Assembly: GCA_041648665.1 (NCBI GenBank)
Contig: JBAZOP010000003.1
Location: 1-64,000, forward strand
Origin: a bacterium
GTDB taxonomy: Bacteria > UBA10199 > 2-02-FULL-44-16 > JAAZCA01
DNA length: 64,000 nt
Reading direction: 5' to 3'
Below are positions 50,596 to 58,279 of the stretch, in pieces (position 1 is the stretch's first letter; each line of letters begins with the position of its first letter). The position numbers and the translations under genes are program-made. Below the pieces are notes generated by a model. That model ran no database searches. It worked only from the letters and a program-made list of their open reading frames with translations, and had not been told where the DNA came from.

Positions 50596-51465
50596 ATGGC
50601 TAATCGTGGTGGCATCTTCAAGGGTACGGCTCTCGGGCTTCTTGGCGCTGGCAGCATCGAATGCACGGGCACGACGCTGTTCAACGCGGTCAAGGCTGCA
50701 CTTGTGGCCAAGGGCTACACCGGGCTCGCTCTCAAGAACAGCTGGGACGGCTGCTTCCAGGCGGCGATCGTCAAGGAGCTTGGTCATCCGATGCTCACGG
50801 TCGGCGACGTGCGTACGCTCACCGGCAGCGGCTGCACGAAGGGCTACTTCGATGCGGGCCTGAACGACATGAACCCGCTCGTCGCGGGCGCTGGGCCGAC
50901 CGACGTGGCCTCGTGCTCGGACGGAAGCGACGTGAAGGGCAAGCTGCCGACGACGATCGATCCGTCTGGACCGCTGAGCACGGACTGCTTGGGTGGCTGC
51001 GCGAAGCTGCCGTTTCTGTCTGCGGACTGGCAGGGGTGCGTCACCAAGTGCGGCGGCAGCATCCTTCAGCCCCCGGCTCCTACGCCCGGCACTCCCGCGT
51101 GCGCTCCCGGGATGTTCTACGACACGAACGCGGCCAGCTGCATGCTCATGATCGATCCGCTCAACTGCGGATCGAAGTGCAACCAGTTCCCGGCGTTCAG
51201 CTCCGAGTGGGTACAGTGCATGGTCAACTGCGGCGCGAAGGCAGTCGGTCCGCAGGGCACCCCCGTTGTGGTGCCCGGCACGAACCCTCCCGTGAAGACC
51301 GGCATGTCGATGGCAGACGTGTTCGGCAAGAACTGGCTGGTCATCGCCGCAGCGCTTGCGATCGGTGTCGGCGCAGTCGTCTACTTCAACAACAAGAAGC
51401 GGAAGGAACGACTGGGGGCAGTCGCAGCGCCGAACCGAAGGCGTCGCCGTCGTCATCACCGCTAG
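50596..51465 (+). CDS. GIF-leader, PG-binding-like and twin-CX3C protein with NRRR tail
   Basis: A 289-residue protein. MANRGGIFKGTALGLLGAG opens it, then a peptidoglycan-binding-like module (TLFNAVKAALVAKGYTGLAL), two twin-CX3C modules (DCLGGCAKLPFLSADWQGC, NCGSKCNQFPAFSSEWVQC), Pro-rich linkers with CAPGMF, one transmembrane helix (WLVIAAALAIGVGAVVYF) and NNKKRKERLGAVAAPNRRRRRRHHR. The clearest example of the combined domain plan. Confidence 0.75.
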   Translation: MANRGGIFKGTALGLLGAGSIECTGTTLFNAVKAALVAKGYTGLALKNSWDGCFQAAIVKELGHPMLTVGDVRTLTGSGCTKGYFDAGLNDMNPLVAGAGPTDVASCSDGSDVKGKLPTTIDPSGPLSTDCLGGCAKLPFLSADWQGCVTKCGGSILQPPAPTPGTPACAPGMFYDTNAASCMLMIDPLNCGSKCNQFPAFSSEWVQCMVNCGAKAVGPQGTPVVVPGTNPPVKTGMSMADVFGKNWLVIAAALAIGVGAVVYFNNKKRKERLGAVAAPNRRRRRRHHR

Positions 51466-51474
51466 GAGATCACC

Positions 51475-52476
51475 ATGCCGCTGTCCGATGTCGAATCGTT
51501 GGCGAAGCAGGTGCAGCCGCTCTACCCGGAGATGGCGACGCCGGAAGATCGGCTCATGGCGGCGTACAAGGCCGCGCGCGCAGCGTTGATCGAGACGTTG
51601 CCCAAAGGCACGACCGTTGATCCGTTGGCAGCAACGATCGCGCAGCAGACCGTGGAGCAGCAGTTCGATGCGCGCGTCCCGGCTCTTCAGTCGTCCTTCC
51701 AGAACAACACCGATCTCTCGGCTGACGATGCGGCGAAGCTGACCGCTGAGCAGAGCAGGCAGCACTACCTGTACAAGTACCTCATCGCGTGCGACGGGCT
51801 CGGCCTGTACGCGAGCGGGTACGCAAAGCAGCTCGATGCCAACGGGGAGTTCCCGGGCGACTACAACAAGAGCGTCGAGGACAGAATCCGCATCTTTTCC
51901 GAGATCACGCATGCGCACGGGACAGGGGCACTCGTCGGTCTGGTGAACAACGAAGCCGTCGTGCAGCAGGCTGCCCAGCGAGCCGCGATGTCGGGGCTCG
52001 GCGGAGTCGGGCAGGGGCAGGTGACCACGTTCATCGGATCCAAGGGCATGACGATCACCCTGCCGTCTTCGAGCGGCGCAGCCGGGCTGGGCGCACCCTT
52101 GCCATGGCAGGCCTGGGTTTTGATCGGTGTCGGCACCATCGTCGCAGGCGTCGTCATCTACCTGCTGGGAAGCAAGCGGATCGAGACGACAGCTGAGACG
52201 ACCAGAATCATCTGCCTCAAGCTCATCGAGAGCGGGGACAAGGCAGCCGCCAAGAGCTGCATCGACCTCCAGAAGGAAGCGACAAACATCGGCGGCGTTG
52301 GCGACATCATTGGCAAGGAGACCATGCAGACGCTCACGAAGTACGCGTTCGTCGGTGGTCTGCTCATCCTCACCGTGATGTTCCTGCCGACGATCGTGGG
52401 CTCCGTCACCCAGGCGCAGACGACGTACCAGATGCACAAGGCTGTGCGCGCGGCAGCGAACCGTCGAAGGCGATGA
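51475..52476 (+). CDS. Two-helix membrane protein with ANRRRR end
   Basis: A 333-residue protein. Helical acidic N-terminal domain of about 170 residues (DRLMAAYKAARAALIET; YKYLIACDGLGLYAS), Gly/Ser-rich linker, one transmembrane helix at about 205-225 (AWVLIGVGTIVAGVVIYLL), a small loop with C, and a second near 290-310 (AFVGGLLILTVMFLPTIVG). It ends VRAAANRRRR. Likely a pore, spike or assembly protein of the virion membrane. Confidence 0.6.
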   Translation: MPLSDVESLAKQVQPLYPEMATPEDRLMAAYKAARAALIETLPKGTTVDPLAATIAQQTVEQQFDARVPALQSSFQNNTDLSADDAAKLTAEQSRQHYLYKYLIACDGLGLYASGYAKQLDANGEFPGDYNKSVEDRIRIFSEITHAHGTGALVGLVNNEAVVQQAAQRAAMSGLGGVGQGQVTTFIGSKGMTITLPSSSGAAGLGAPLPWQAWVLIGVGTIVAGVVIYLLGSKRIETTAETTRIICLKLIESGDKAAAKSCIDLQKEATNIGGVGDIIGKETMQTLTKYAFVGGLLILTVMFLPTIVGSVTQAQTTYQMHKAVRAAANRRRR

Positions 52477-52877
52477 TGCGGTACTCGGTCCACAACGTGA
52501 TGCGCGGCGGGTTCGACTACTACGACGGGCCGGATGTCACTCCGATCAACGATGACCAGCCCACGCCCTCGTTCGACTCCTCCATCCGCACCCCGCTCGG
52601 GATCCCCGCGAGCCTCGCAGGCAGGCCTCTGCCTCCCAACGCCTCCATCCGCGGGCACGGCGCGACGGCGCAAGGCGCGGTGTCTTCGGGCAAGCGCGGA
52701 TCGTGGTCCACCACCGCAGCCAGGAATGGCGGCATGCCGTCTGGCATCGGCGCTGCGCTCGGGCTCGACGACTCCACGAGCAGGATGCTCCAGGCCGTTG
52801 TGGGCATCGTGGGGTTCGCCGGAATCTTCTATCTCATCACCCGTTTCGGCGACAGGGAGCGTAAACGTGTCCGCTAG
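52473..52877 (+). CDS. Single-pass membrane protein
   Basis: A 134-residue protein overlapping the previous stop. The N-terminal 90 residues are polar and Pro/Gly-rich (FDYYDGPDVTPIND), then one transmembrane helix (MLQAVVGIVGFAGIFYLI) and TRFGDRERKRVR. No known family. Confidence 0.55.
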   Translation: MMRYSVHNVMRGGFDYYDGPDVTPINDDQPTPSFDSSIRTPLGIPASLAGRPLPPNASIRGHGATAQGAVSSGKRGSWSTTAARNGGMPSGIGAALGLDDSTSRMLQAVVGIVGFAGIFYLITRFGDRERKRVR

Positions 52878-53436
52878 CCGCAACTTCTCGACCGAGCCGT
52901 CGCGTCGCACCGTTGTTCTCGACCTACCCGAGATATACGAACGTGCAAAGCAGATGCGCAAGGTCTTCCAGGGTGAGAAGCCAAAGAAGCGCGTAGAGAT
53001 GCCATTTACGTGGCCCAGCTACTTCGTGTACGTGGGCCGCGCGCTCTCCGAGCTGTACTTCTCCGACAAGAAGCTCAACGGCGGGAAGTGGGAGATTTAC
53101 AAGCACGTTGCGGAGGCTGGGCAGGATCTCTACGTCAATCCGAAGATCACGACGCTCATCAAGGATGACGGGCGCAAGATGCAGTACCGCGGCGACCGCT
53201 TCTGTCTGGAGGGCGCGATGCCGAAGGACATCGCCGTGCTCGCAGAGAACAGGGGCGTGCAGGTTGTGACGAAGAGCGGCGAATACTACGAGATTCGCAT
53301 GCCGCACTCCACAACGGCGGCAGCGGTGCACCCCGAGACGGGCGAGACGTTCCTGCTTGTCTACTCGAAGGAAGGTGTGCATTTCATCATCACGGGCGAC
53401 GAGCTGACGATTGGGAAGGACGGCATTGCCGGATGA
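52867..53436 (+). CDS. Hypothetical beta-rich protein
   Basis: A 189-residue protein starting at GTG 52867 inside the end of the previous gene. A basic, helical N-terminus (EIYERAKQMRKVFQGEKPKK), then an extended beta-rich domain (YFVYVGRALSELYF; GVQVVTKSGEYYEIRM; VHFIITGDELTIG). No known family; the stop overlaps the next gene by ATGA. Confidence 0.5.
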   Translation: MSASRNFSTEPSRRTVVLDLPEIYERAKQMRKVFQGEKPKKRVEMPFTWPSYFVYVGRALSELYFSDKKLNGGKWEIYKHVAEAGQDLYVNPKITTLIKDDGRKMQYRGDRFCLEGAMPKDIAVLAENRGVQVVTKSGEYYEIRMPHSTTAAAVHPETGETFLLVYSKEGVHFIITGDELTIGKDGIAG

Positions 53437-53795
53437 GAGCCAACGACGCGCAGGTGCTTCAGGTGTGGACCGCCGCGTGGTCCTGGAAGGATGCTGCGGA
53501 GCCCTGCGAGTACGTGTTCGCCAGGACGGAGTCGGAGTGCCTGGGTCTTCTCGGGCGCAGACTTCACAAGGCCAAGAATGTGCTCGTGAGGCTCAAGATC
53601 GTGCGCAACGGGAAGCTGGCGTCCACATACTTGAAGGACGCGAAGCCCAGGGTTGTGGACATCTTCGACCCCGAGCTTCGGGATTTCGCCAAGGACTTGC
53701 TGCCCGACTTCAACAGGGCGGGTGCGGCGGTCCGAAGTTCGGACGAATACGCCGATCTCGTCGAGTGCGCCGACCTCAGTCTCGGCGACCTCTGA
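53433..53795 (+). CDS. Small hypothetical protein
   Basis: A 120-residue protein: Trp-rich start (VLQVWTAAWSWKDAA), then a mixed alpha/beta part (GRRLHKAKNVLVRLKIVRNG) and a Glu/Asp-rich end. It ends the cassette operon; a strong new promoter follows. Function unknown. Confidence 0.5.
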   Translation: MRANDAQVLQVWTAAWSWKDAAEPCEYVFARTESECLGLLGRRLHKAKNVLVRLKIVRNGKLASTYLKDAKPRVVDIFDPELRDFAKDLLPDFNRAGAAVRSSDEYADLVECADLSLGDL

Positions 53796-53811
53796 GCGCG
53801 CCCTCGGGAAC

Positions 53812-53841
53812 TTGACACCGTTGCGGATCTTGCCGTAGACT
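53812..53841 (+). promoter_or_regulatory. Promoter with 100-nt leader for the protamine-like gene
   Basis: -35 TTGACA (53812-53817), 18 bp, -10 TAGACT (53836-53841). The start codon is ~106 nt downstream, so this unit has a true 5' UTR. It contains a small hairpin (AGTTC/GAACT) and repeat copy E, and is a contrast to the leaderless promoters. Confidence 0.65.
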
Positions 53842-53915
53842 GCCTCTCACGTAGCAAGAGCCTCGTTGGCCCAGGGTGACGAGTTCAGCTCCCGCGAACT
53901 GAGCGGAGTTGTATT

Positions 53916-53943
53916 CCAACGGCGTGCAGGCCGATATCTGCAA
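53916..53943 (+). repeat. Dispersed 30-bp repeat, copy E (in the 5' UTR)
   Basis: CCAACGGCGTGCAGGCCGAT followed by ATCTGCAA matches the core of copies A-D, and lies 10 nt before the start ATG 53954. Relative to the downstream gene, its orientation is the same as that of copies A-D relative to theirs. Confidence 0.75.
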
Positions 53944-53953
53944 TCATCACCCG

Positions 53954-56386
53954 ATGGCACGAGGAAGGATTTTCCGGATCACGAAGGCCCAGGCAAAGGC
54001 CTACGAAATCCTGGATCCGCCCTCGACGCGCTCGGCCCGCCCGAACCCAGGCGTCACGGCCATCATGGGGATCACCAACGGTCGCGGAGCTGCGAAGCGC
54101 GGGGCTCGCAAGGGCAAGGCTCGCAAGTCGGTCCGCATGCTCGGCGGCATCAGCTGCCCCAAGACGGCTCCGAAGAAGCACCGCATGGCAGGGGCGACGA
54201 AGCGCTCAGACTACGCGCTGCCGCAGTGCTTCCACTACCCGGTGCGCACGCGCGGCAAGGCTTCCGTCTTGAAGATCCGGCGAGCCCTGACCCGCTACGG
54301 CACGCACAAGAGCAGGTACTCGCCCGCCGTCCGCAGGCAGATCGAGCGCGGGATCGCGAAGGCTGCGAAAGAAGCCGGGATGACGAGTCCCGTGGCGATG
54401 AAGTACCGCAAGAAGTTCGCACTGGCGAATGCAAAAGGAGAAAGCCCCATGTTCGTCGTCCCCAATGCCGCGCGCAAGCGCGCAAGGCGCAAGTCCAAGT
54501 CGCGCAAGCTGTCCCCGGCTCATGCCTTCTTCTTGTACCCGACCACCAAGGGCAAGATCGGCGCGTCGGCGTCCCCGAACCGCAAGCGCAAGGCGCGCAA
54601 GGCCCGGAAGGGTGCTCGCAAGCTGAAGTTTGGCTCGCCCGCATGGCAGAAGAAGTTCAACCCGCTGTACGGCGGCAAGGGCAAGACGCGCAAGGGCAAG
54701 AAGTCGACTGCCAAGCGTCGGACCGCGCGTCGGATGGTTACGTCGGGCGTTCGTCGCGTGACCGTTCGTCGTGGCAAGGGCAAGCGCCGCAGCGGTCTGA
54801 GCGTCGCTCTGCGCAACATGTCGATCCTTCCTGCGGTGCCGAACAAGCGTCGCCGCTCGACCAAGAAGTACAGCGCCGCGTGGCATCGCAAGATGACGCA
54901 TGCGGTCGCGAACCGCTATCGTCGGCGCGCTCGGCGCAACGCAGAGGGCGAGGGGATCTTCTTCCCGGGCGAGGGCGGAGGTTCGTTCATGGACGAGCCC
55001 TCCACCATCATGTCCGAGGCGCAGGAGAAGAAGCTCGCTGCTGCCGCCACTGCCGAAGGCATCGCTCAAGACATGTTCAAGACTCAGGCGGATTTCGACG
55101 CGTGGTTCGCGAACATGTACAAGAGCAAGACGTTCCGCAAGTTCTACATGTCATTCAGACGAAGGCGCACTGCGCTCTCCAAGCGAGGTAGGAAGATGGC
55201 AACCAGGAAGAAGGGCAAGAAGGCTGCGGGCCGCAAGCCTCGCAAGGGCAAGAAGGCTCGCAAGGCACGCAAGGGAACCCGCAAGCTGAAGTTCGGCTCG
55301 CCCGCATGGCGCAAGAAGTACGCGCGCAAGATCGCGGCGGGTCGGCGCAAGGCGAAGCGGCACGGCACGCGCAAGGCTGCGAAGCGTCGCAAGAGCGGCT
55401 CGCGCAGCAAGCGCCGGGTCACGCGTCGTCGAGGCACCGCACGTCGTCGGAGCGCAGCGCGCCGCCGCACGGGTGGTCGTAGGCTCAAGTTCGGCTCGAA
55501 GGCGTACAACAAGAAGTACGCGGCCAAGCGCAAGCGCAACCTTCGGTCGGCGAAGCGTCACGGCAAGCGCAGGGCTCGCCGGAACTTCAGCTTCCGTGCC
55601 ATCCCGAACCAGCTGCTCATGCGCGTCAAGGCCATGGCGATCCCTGGGCTCATCGCGCTCGGTGGCTACGCCATCCATCGCGTTGTGACCAAGGTTCTGT
55701 CCAAGGCCATCGGCGGCACGGTCACGAGCTACGCCGAACCCCTGAGCGGGCTCGTCGCGATCGCGGCTGGCACCTGGGCGGTTGGCAAGTTCCTGCCGCA
55801 GCACTCTCATGCTGCGATCATGGGCATGGCCGTCAGCTTCGGCGCGTTGCTCCTCAAGAGCTTCCTGCCCGACGTTGCGACCTACCTGGGCATGGGCTCG
55901 GTCGGATCGCAGAACCAGCGCGTGCGCTGGGGCATGCAGGGACCGGAGTTCATGCAGGCGGCTGCTGGCCCGGAGTTCATGCAGGCGGCTGCTGGCCCGG
56001 GGTTCCTCCAGGCGGCTGCTGACTACTACCAGCCCGCGAGCGGGATCGGCGAGTACGTCAGCGATGGTTCGCTCTCTCCCGTGAGCGACTTCGGCGAGTA
56101 CGTCGCGAGCAATCTCGACGTGAGCGGCTGGGGTGACTACGAGGTGAGCACCCAGTACCAGACCGGCGCGGACGGCTACGGAGCCATCAACGACGGGATC
56201 CAGCCGGGCGGCAATCTCGATCAGCAGTTCAACATCATGGAAGCGGCGGCGGGGCTCGGTCTGAACAGCCCCGGCAGCTCGTCCACCTACGTCCCGCACG
56301 AGGGCATGCGCAACGTGGCCTCTGCGGAATCGAGCGACAGCTCGGGCGTGTTCGATGTCGGCGGAGGCAACGGCGTCCTGGGCTGA
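53954..56386 (+). CDS. Protamine-like basic protein with membrane domain
   Basis: An 810-residue protein with three sections. Residues 1-165: basic with KTAPKKHRMAG. 166-414: extremely Lys/Arg-rich, with (V/A/S)PN-type motifs (VPNAARKRARR, SPNRKRKARK, VPNKRRRSTKK, ANRYRRRARRN), a KLKFGSPAWQKKF unit and an acidic patch with GEGIFFPGEGG. 415-810: further Arg-rich runs with GSPAWRKKYARK and GSKAYNKKYAAK, two or three hydrophobic helices (GLIALGGYAIHRVV, AAIMGMAVSFGALLLKSF) and a Gly/Ser-rich tail with repeats. Probably condenses the genome and links it to the membrane. Good Shine-Dalgarno sites also lie at in-frame ATGs 54449 and 55196. Confidence 0.65.
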   Translation: MARGRIFRITKAQAKAYEILDPPSTRSARPNPGVTAIMGITNGRGAAKRGARKGKARKSVRMLGGISCPKTAPKKHRMAGATKRSDYALPQCFHYPVRTRGKASVLKIRRALTRYGTHKSRYSPAVRRQIERGIAKAAKEAGMTSPVAMKYRKKFALANAKGESPMFVVPNAARKRARRKSKSRKLSPAHAFFLYPTTKGKIGASASPNRKRKARKARKGARKLKFGSPAWQKKFNPLYGGKGKTRKGKKSTAKRRTARRMVTSGVRRVTVRRGKGKRRSGLSVALRNMSILPAVPNKRRRSTKKYSAAWHRKMTHAVANRYRRRARRNAEGEGIFFPGEGGGSFMDEPSTIMSEAQEKKLAAAATAEGIAQDMFKTQADFDAWFANMYKSKTFRKFYMSFRRRRTALSKRGRKMATRKKGKKAAGRKPRKGKKARKARKGTRKLKFGSPAWRKKYARKIAAGRRKAKRHGTRKAAKRRKSGSRSKRRVTRRRGTARRRSAARRRTGGRRLKFGSKAYNKKYAAKRKRNLRSAKRHGKRRARRNFSFRAIPNQLLMRVKAMAIPGLIALGGYAIHRVVTKVLSKAIGGTVTSYAEPLSGLVAIAAGTWAVGKFLPQHSHAAIMGMAVSFGALLLKSFLPDVATYLGMGSVGSQNQRVRWGMQGPEFMQAAAGPEFMQAAAGPGFLQAAADYYQPASGIGEYVSDGSLSPVSDFGEYVASNLDVSGWGDYEVSTQYQTGADGYGAINDGIQPGGNLDQQFNIMEAAAGLGLNSPGSSSTYVPHEGMRNVASAESSDSSGVFDVGGGNGVLG
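55940..56020 (+). repeat. Three 27-bp tandem repeats in the protamine-like gene
   Basis: Three units of 27 bp (55940, 55967, 55994) encode GPEFMQAAA, GPEFMQAAA and GPGFLQAAA. The first two are nearly identical at DNA level, implying recent duplication or slippage. Confidence 0.75.
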
Positions 56387-56450
56387 GCCAGGGCGAAGTG
56401 ATCGGATCCGGATAGTGGCAGGAGCAAGCTAGGAAACGTCAGTCTGGAGA

Positions 56451-56497
56451 GCCAGCGGCATAGAGGAACCAGCCTCTCAAATCATGGTACCGCTGGC
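56451..56497 (+). other. Stem-loop before capsid-like gene 1
   Basis: Outer stem GCCAGCGG (56451-56458)/CCGCTGGC (56490-56497) encloses an inner AGAGG/CCTCT hairpin. It lies 19 nt before ATG 56516. It could be an RNA stability or translation-control element, or a processing site. Confidence 0.5.
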
Positions 56498-56515
56498 AGA
56501 AAGAGAAACGCAGTC

Positions 56516-57280
56516 ATGGCAAAGATTCTCAACATCCGCGAACGTGTTCATCAACCCTTTCGTGACGCGCTGTGTCGGACAGCCGGTCTGTTTCAGGGTG
56601 CCCTGAATCAGACGACCGACTTGTTCATCACGCAGGGGCGTGACGAGGGCTTCACGAACCTCAAGACGAGCGCCGTGCTTCCGAACGACTCGTCCATGAT
56701 CATCCTCGCGGCGAGGGTGCTTCAGTGGTTCCGCGCTCCGGTGCGCCGCAACTTCAATCCGGATGGCACCGTTCTGACGAACGGCGACTACGGTCCCATC
56801 GGCCTCGCGGCGTGGGTGTGGCCGAACGGTGCGGGCGCAGTCGCGCTCGGCAACGCCCCGGCGAACTACGAGGACGTGTACCGCATGCACTGGCAGTGCG
56901 CCGAGGGTCTGTTCTGGACGATCGGCGCTGGCGAGAAGGACTCGCTGCGCAGCATGCCGACGATGTACTTCCCCATGGGCGGCGGTCTGCACGGGGACAT
57001 CGGCGGGGCGACGGACCTCATCCACTTCAACAACGGCTCACCGAGCCACACGTCGATCCTTCGGATCGCGCGCGCTATCACCATCACCCCGCGCCAGCTG
57101 ATCAAGGCGCAGGTGACCGCCGTGTCGTACCCGGCTGGTGGAAACCAGACGATCTTCGGCACTTCGACGGCGCAGGGGCGCGACATGCTGAACCCGATCA
57201 GCAACCTGAACTGCGTCGATGCGATGGGCAAGGTCGTTGCCCTCGTGATCGACGGGTTGCTGAGCCGCGACGTTCAGTAA
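56516..57280 (+). CDS. Putative capsid protein, paralog 1
   Basis: A 254-residue protein with no transmembrane helix, rich in beta-like segments (SSMIILAARVLQWFRAPV; ILRIARAITITPRQLIKAQV), few Cys and a C-terminal DGLLSRDVQ. It is highly similar along its whole length to the next gene, including the start MAKILNIRERVHQPF. Two tandem copies of this size are typical of double- or single-jelly-roll capsid systems such as those of Sphaerolipoviridae and PRD1-like viruses. Not confirmed. Confidence 0.6.
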   Translation: MAKILNIRERVHQPFRDALCRTAGLFQGALNQTTDLFITQGRDEGFTNLKTSAVLPNDSSMIILAARVLQWFRAPVRRNFNPDGTVLTNGDYGPIGLAAWVWPNGAGAVALGNAPANYEDVYRMHWQCAEGLFWTIGAGEKDSLRSMPTMYFPMGGGLHGDIGGATDLIHFNNGSPSHTSILRIARAITITPRQLIKAQVTAVSYPAGGNQTIFGTSTAQGRDMLNPISNLNCVDAMGKVVALVIDGLLSRDVQ

Positions 57281-57295
57281 CCAGAACAGGGCAGC

Positions 57296-57328
57296 CGCCC
57301 CGGAGACCCGATCTCGCGCTCCGGGGCG
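57296..57328 (+). other. Stem-loop between the two capsid-like genes
   Basis: A 10-bp stem CGCCCCGGAG (57296-57305)/CTCCGGGGCG (57319-57328). There is no clear T-run, so it is more likely an mRNA stability or partial-termination element controlling the ratio of the two proteins. Confidence 0.5.
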
Positions 57329-57358
57329 TCGGTCCATCACTGGAAAGGAAGGCTCCTC

Positions 57359-58177
57359 GTGGCCAAGATTCTGAACATTCGAGAGAGGGTTCACCAGCCC
57401 TTTCGCGACGCGCTGTGCCGCACGGCGGGCCTCTCGCGAGGCAACCTGAACCAGACAACCGACCTGTTCATCGCGCAGGGCCGGGACGAAGGTTTCACGA
57501 ACCTCAAGACGAGCGCCGTACTTCCGAACGACGCGTCCATGATCATCCTCGCGGCCCGCGTCATGCAGTGGTTCCGCAGGCCGGTCCCTCGCGATATGGC
57601 CGATGCCACCAACGTCACCCTGAACGGTGACTACGGGATGATCGACGGAACGGTCCCGTTCGCGTGGCCGAATGCGGTCGGTGGCGTAGCAGAGGGAAAC
57701 GCTCCTGGGCTACACAACGATGTGTACCGGTTGCACTGGCAGTGCGCCGAAGGTCTGTTCTGGACGATCGGCGCTGGCGAGAAGGACTCGCTGCGCAGCA
57801 TGCCGACGATGTACTTCCCGGCAGGTGGCGGGCTTCACGGCAAGATCGGCGCAAGAACAGGCATCATCTGGTGGTTCGACAGGCAGGGGCAGTACGTCCA
57901 CTTCCATGCCCCGCTGATCCACTACAACAACGGCTGTCCGACGCACACCGCGATTTTGCGGCTCGCGCGCGCCATCACCATCACCCCGCGCCAGCTGATC
58001 AAGGCGCAGGTGACGGCGGTCCGCTATCCCGATGGCGGCAACGCCACGCTTTTCGGGACAACGACCGCCAATGGCCGGGACATGCTCAACCCGATCGACA
58101 ACCTCAACGCCGTCGATGCGTGCGGCAAGGTCGTGTCCCTGATCCTGGACGGCCTCCTGAGCCGTGACGTGCAGTAG
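57359..58177 (+). CDS. Putative capsid protein, paralog 2
   Basis: A 272-residue protein, clearly a duplicate of the previous gene (shared MAKILNIRERVHQPF, GFTNLKTSAVLPN, AEGLFWTIGAGEKDSLRSM and the DGLLSRDVQ end). It has an insertion of about 17 residues with a Trp-Phe pair (IIWWFDRQGQYVHF). Starts at GTG after GGAAAGGAAGG. The insertion may be an exposed loop or turret. Confidence 0.6.
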   Translation: MAKILNIRERVHQPFRDALCRTAGLSRGNLNQTTDLFIAQGRDEGFTNLKTSAVLPNDASMIILAARVMQWFRRPVPRDMADATNVTLNGDYGMIDGTVPFAWPNAVGGVAEGNAPGLHNDVYRLHWQCAEGLFWTIGAGEKDSLRSMPTMYFPAGGGLHGKIGARTGIIWWFDRQGQYVHFHAPLIHYNNGCPTHTAILRLARAITITPRQLIKAQVTAVRYPDGGNATLFGTTTANGRDMLNPIDNLNAVDACGKVVSLILDGLLSRDVQ

Positions 58178-58228
58178 CCGGATGCGGGCAGACGCGCCCG
58201 TAAACGGTCCTCAAGTCTGATTGGTCTC

Positions 58229-58259
58229 GCGCCGGGCGGCAGCGTCGGCCACCCGGCGC
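58229..58259 (+). other. Stem-loop before the third structural gene
   Basis: An 8-bp stem GCGCCGGG (58229-58236)/CCCGGCGC (58252-58259), 20 nt before GTG 58280. Third in a row of stem-loops, each placed just before a structural gene of this operon. Confidence 0.45.
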
Positions 58260-58279
58260 TCCGCAAGGAGCGAACCAAA

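Noticed and set aside
53866..55191. 441-codon frame overlapping the protamine-like gene in another phase
   Set aside because: Its Gln/Ala/Arg/Gly content is the usual shift product of a Lys/Arg-rich gene, and it has no good start site.
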